A stretch of 64,000 nucleotides of DNA from Eudoraea adriatica DSM 19308 (GTDB lineage: Bacteria; Bacteroidota; Bacteroidia; Flavobacteriales; Flavobacteriaceae), in NCBI RefSeq assembly GCF_000382125.1, contig NZ_KB907548.1, positions 62,001-126,000 of the forward strand, read 5' to 3'. Shown piece by piece: positions 61,722 to 64,000 of this stretch. The translations under genes were made by a program, and so were the position numbers. The notes beneath the pieces were generated by a model that had not been told where the DNA came from, did not search any database, and worked only from the letters and a program-made list of their open reading frames with translations. Within the stretch, counting starts at the first letter, position 1. Every line of letters begins with the position of its first letter.

Positions 61722-62579
61722 TTACTGCTGCTGTTGAGCAACAACCTGCACAGAATGTTTGGTTTTATTTTTTCCACTTGCGTAAACTACTCCTTTTAAT
61801 GGAGAACAATCATTATAATCTTTTCCATGTGAGACTTTAATATGGTTGTCACTTGCAATTAGGTTATTCGTTGGATCAAAGCCTAACCAGCCTATGCCCG
61901 GAACATAAGCTTCGGTCCAGGCATGCATTTGTGAATCTCCAAAATATCCATTTCCCTGATGGAGATATCCCGAAACATACCTAGCAGGGATTCCATTTTG
62001 CTTGGCTAAAGCACAAAACAAATGGGCAAAATCCTGACAAACCCCATGTCTGTTACTGATAATTTCTATCAAAGTAGTATTGACATCCGTAACATTGGTT
62101 GTGTAATAGATGTGATTAAAAACCCATTGATTGAGATCCTGAAGATTTTCAAAAATAGACTTGGATTCATTAAAGCTGAATATTTTGTCATGATTTGACG
62201 GAATGGCCGTAAAATGCGTTGTTCTTAGAAAGGGTTCAAAGTCTACTTTAAATTCCAATTCCTGAACTTTCTTAAAAGCTTGTTCCCTGCTGAATTCATC
62301 TGCAAAATCAAAAGGATTAACCTTCTTTTTTACTAAACTGAATTTGGCTTCAAAAGAAATGTCTTTAAATTTTTCCCTTGGTTGTACACGGATAGTGTTG
62401 AAACCATAACCGTTTACAGAATGTTCATTAATAGCATGAACGGAGTTTTTAAAATCTATTTTGATATGAGTTTGTGTATCATTTTCTTCAGGAATGATGA
62501 GAAATTGCCAATGTGCATCTGTAATCCATGAATCATAATGGTTTTCAGCTCTATAAACAATGGAATATTCTAATGACAT
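61722..62579 (-). CDS. Transglutaminase-like cysteine protease/peptidase
   Basis: A 285-residue protein with an N-terminal bacterial transglutaminase-like domain (about 1-90) and a core transglutaminase fold. The catalytic triad is Cys181 in NRHGVCQDFAHLFCALA, His219 in SQMHAWTEAYVPG and Asp235 in LGFDPTNN, all intact. It has no signal peptide. It is the last gene of a co-directional unit with the alpha-E gene (43 bp) and the ATP-grasp gene, a set found across bacteria and proposed to make or process a peptide or amide product. It may remove or form an isopeptide bond; the substrate is unknown. Confidence 0.9.
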   Translation of the reverse strand: MSLEYSIVYRAENHYDSWITDAHWQFLIIPEENDTQTHIKIDFKNSVHAINEHSVNGYGFNTIRVQPREKFKDISFEAKFSLVKKKVNPFDFADEFSREQAFKKVQELEFKVDFEPFLRTTHFTAIPSNHDKIFSFNESKSIFENLQDLNQWVFNHIYYTTNVTDVNTTLIEIISNRHGVCQDFAHLFCALAKQNGIPARYVSGYLHQGNGYFGDSQMHAWTEAYVPGIGWLGFDPTNNLIASDNHIKVSHGKDYNDCSPLKGVVYASGKNKTKHSVQVVAQQQQ

Positions 62580-62622
62580 AAGTATTTTATAGCCGTACTA
62601 AGGTAGGTGATAGAAAATGATT

Positions 62623-63570
62623 TTAGTAGTTGAAATACTCCTTTTCCATTTTTGTGCTGATTTGCACTAAACTGCTAAGTATATCTTCAATAAAACTCTG
62701 AATATCCCCTTCTATTTCTTCAATGTGTTTATATTCATACTCTGATCTTACTTTGCCAACCAGGAATGCCGTAGCATTTTTATTGTAGTGTTTGCTTGTG
62801 TCTAACTCCCTAATATGTTTATAAACCTGGTTTAGGCTATTCATAATAGATCTTGGGCAGTTTGGGTTTAAAATCAAGAATTCCAAAGTTGAGATGCTGT
62901 TAGGAGGTTTTTTATACAAACGCCTCATCATATCATATGATTCAGCACATTTTAATAAGGTAGTCCACTCAAAACTATTGCTAAACTTATCTCCATAGCT
63001 GCCTTGTGCTTCCAGTGCATCACGATATTTGGCATTAATCATTCGAATTATCTGAGTAGCTCTTTCAATATTTACGCCCATCATTATTATTGCATAAGCC
63101 TCATTGTGTAATAATGTGCCGCGAATTTTACCACGTAAAATGGCCGTCATTTCGGTAACATTTGTTGTAAAGTCATGAAGACCATTTTTTACAAGAACAG
63201 CGGGATCGTAGTTTATTATAAAATGATAAAATTTATTTATAGACTCATATAGCCCGGTAGAGATAAGATCCCGGGCGCTATTGGCATTTTCGCGTGCATT
63301 TTTTACATTGTTAATTATTGAATATGCTGATTCGGGGTTCAGACCAATATTAAAAAGTACTTCCTCTTCACTAATATCTGCGGATTGATCTAGTTGCGGC
63401 TCGCCAACCATAAATAGCATAGATCGCAATACAAATTGCCTGGATTGAGACAAATCATTAGGAGCATCAAGGGAAGAAAAATAATTAACGCTTAGATATC
63501 TGGCAATATGTTCAGAGCGTTCAATGTATCTGCCCATCCAAAAAAGGTTATCTGCTACTCTTGCAAGCAT
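62623..63570 (-). CDS. Alpha-E domain protein (DUF403)
   Basis: A 315-residue helical, cytoplasmic protein with the defining alpha-E start MLARVADNLFWMGRYIERSE. Helices with conserved Glu/Arg residues continue to the end (NVIERATQII-like GVNIERATQIIRMINAKYRD, and KVRSEYEYKHIEEIEGDI). The family is found only with ATP-grasp, transglutaminase and sometimes proteasome-like (Anbu) genes. It is assumed to be a subunit or substrate-binding module of the amide-forming complex; no enzymatic activity has been shown as far as I know. It starts 7 bp after the ATP-grasp gene. Confidence 0.92.
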   Translation of the reverse strand: MLARVADNLFWMGRYIERSEHIARYLSVNYFSSLDAPNDLSQSRQFVLRSMLFMVGEPQLDQSADISEEEVLFNIGLNPESAYSIINNVKNARENANSARDLISTGLYESINKFYHFIINYDPAVLVKNGLHDFTTNVTEMTAILRGKIRGTLLHNEAYAIIMMGVNIERATQIIRMINAKYRDALEAQGSYGDKFSNSFEWTTLLKCAESYDMMRRLYKKPPNSISTLEFLILNPNCPRSIMNSLNQVYKHIRELDTSKHYNKNATAFLVGKVRSEYEYKHIEEIEGDIQSFIEDILSSLVQISTKMEKEYFNY

Positions 63571-63577
63571 AATTTAT

Positions 63578-64000
63578 TTATTTTTTTAGAACCCAGGTGT
63601 CCTTGGAACCACCTCCCTGCGATGAATTAACTATTAAATTTCCTTTTTTTAAAGCCACCCTGGTCAAACCTCCCTTAAGTACAAACTCTTTATCTTTACC
63701 TAGTACGGTAAATACTCTAAGGTCTACATGCCGTTGTTCAAAGGATTCGTTTTCTGCAATATAGGTAGGGTGCACAGAAAGAGACATAATGGGCTGTGCT
63801 ACATATCTTCTTGGATCTGACTTAACCTGTTTTTTTACCTTTTCAATTTCTTTTTTGGTCAATCTATTGCCAATTGAGATTCCGTATCCGCCAGCCTCGT
63901 CTACAGGCTTGATGACCAGTCGTTGAATGTTGTCCAAAACATATTTTAATTCGTCCGGTCTGTTGCAATGGTATGTATGAACATTATTCAAGATGGGTTC
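63578..64000 (-). CDS. Circularly permuted ATP-grasp ligase, N-terminus beyond window edge
   Basis: Only the last about 140 residues are inside the window; the reading frame stays open to base 64000 and clearly continues (EPILNNVHTYHC). The visible part fits the C-terminus of the circularly permuted type 2 ATP-grasp family (about 480 residues in full): RPDELKYVLDNIQRLVIKPVDEAGGYG, PRRYVAQPIMSLSVHPTY, HVDLRVFTVLGKD and the ending NSSQGGGSKDTWVLKK. Such enzymes ligate a carboxylate to an amine with ATP. It is the most upstream gene of the unit with alpha-E and transglutaminase. Confidence 0.92.
   Translation of the reverse strand, partial: EPILNNVHTYHCNRPDELKYVLDNIQRLVIKPVDEAGGYGISIGNRLTKKEIEKVKKQVKSDPRRYVAQPIMSLSVHPTYIAENESFEQRHVDLRVFTVLGKDKEFVLKGGLTRVALKKGNLIVNSSQGGGSKDTWVLKK

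Overview
The window looks like ordinary chromosomal DNA of a Flavobacteriaceae member (phylum Bacteroidota). The reasons are low GC, almost no Shine-Dalgarno sequences, promoters of the TTG (-33) / TAnnTTTG (-7) type known from Bacteroides and Flavobacterium, many lipoproteins with short Cys lipoboxes, a CarboxypepD_reg/TonB-type outer membrane protein, LytTR regulators, TPR histidine kinases, and neighbourhoods typical of the family (fahA-glyA, the menaquinone cluster with DUF2853 and CvfB, a CAL67264-type membrane protein). The genus cannot be decided from the sequence. I found no insertion sequence, prophage, CRISPR array, tRNA or rRNA.

Layout. 1-3.0 kb: partial fumarylacetoacetase diverging from glyA, with an inverted repeat over the fahA -7 box, then an unrecognised gene. 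3.1-7.1 kb: a co-directional signalling cluster on the minus strand: a LytTR regulator whose receiver lacks the phospho-Asp, a 48-residue lipoprotein-like peptide with its own terminator, and a TPR histidine kinase overlapping a NarL-type regulator. 7.2-10.2 kb: an operon of glutaminyl cyclotransferase, hotdog thioesterase and a beta-helix lipoprotein. 10.36 kb: the SRP RNA with a clear promoter. 10.6-18 kb: SDR, small transaldolase, two secreted thioredoxin-fold or beta-rich proteins, a YbiT-like ABC-F protein, a membrane protein and a fasciclin protein. 18-32.4 kb: pheT, a TlpA-like lipoprotein, leuA-leuB, panB with a pseudouridine synthase, dnaK, and small accessory genes.

32.4-46.2 kb: menaquinone biosynthesis (hotdog thioesterase, menF, menD, menA, menC, menE) interleaved with DUF2853, cvfB, a SPOR-like membrane protein, a LytTR regulator, a TPR/HisKA_2 kinase, a UPF0173 hydrolase and a CPBP protease. 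menB is not in the window. 46.3-60.5 kb: M24 peptidase, a stand-alone acyl-CoA carboxyltransferase subunit, a Gfo/Idh/MocA oxidoreductase, ettA, a metallo-beta-lactamase-fold lipoprotein, a coiled-coil membrane protein, fumC, a 57-residue membrane protein, an outer membrane beta-barrel receptor, a lysine-tailed periplasmic protein and an ArsC-like protein. 60.5-61.65 kb: prfB, read through the classical CTT-TGA-C programmed frameshift. 61.7 kb to the end: transglutaminase, alpha-E and circularly permuted ATP-grasp genes, a conserved but poorly understood peptide-bond gene set.

Most of the window is housekeeping. The points most worth following up are the small-lipopeptide/kinase/pseudo-receiver cluster, the men cluster with two signalling genes inside it and no menB, the ABC-F protein with one coherently degenerate ATP site, the operator-like repeat at fahA, and the ATP-grasp/alpha-E/transglutaminase set.
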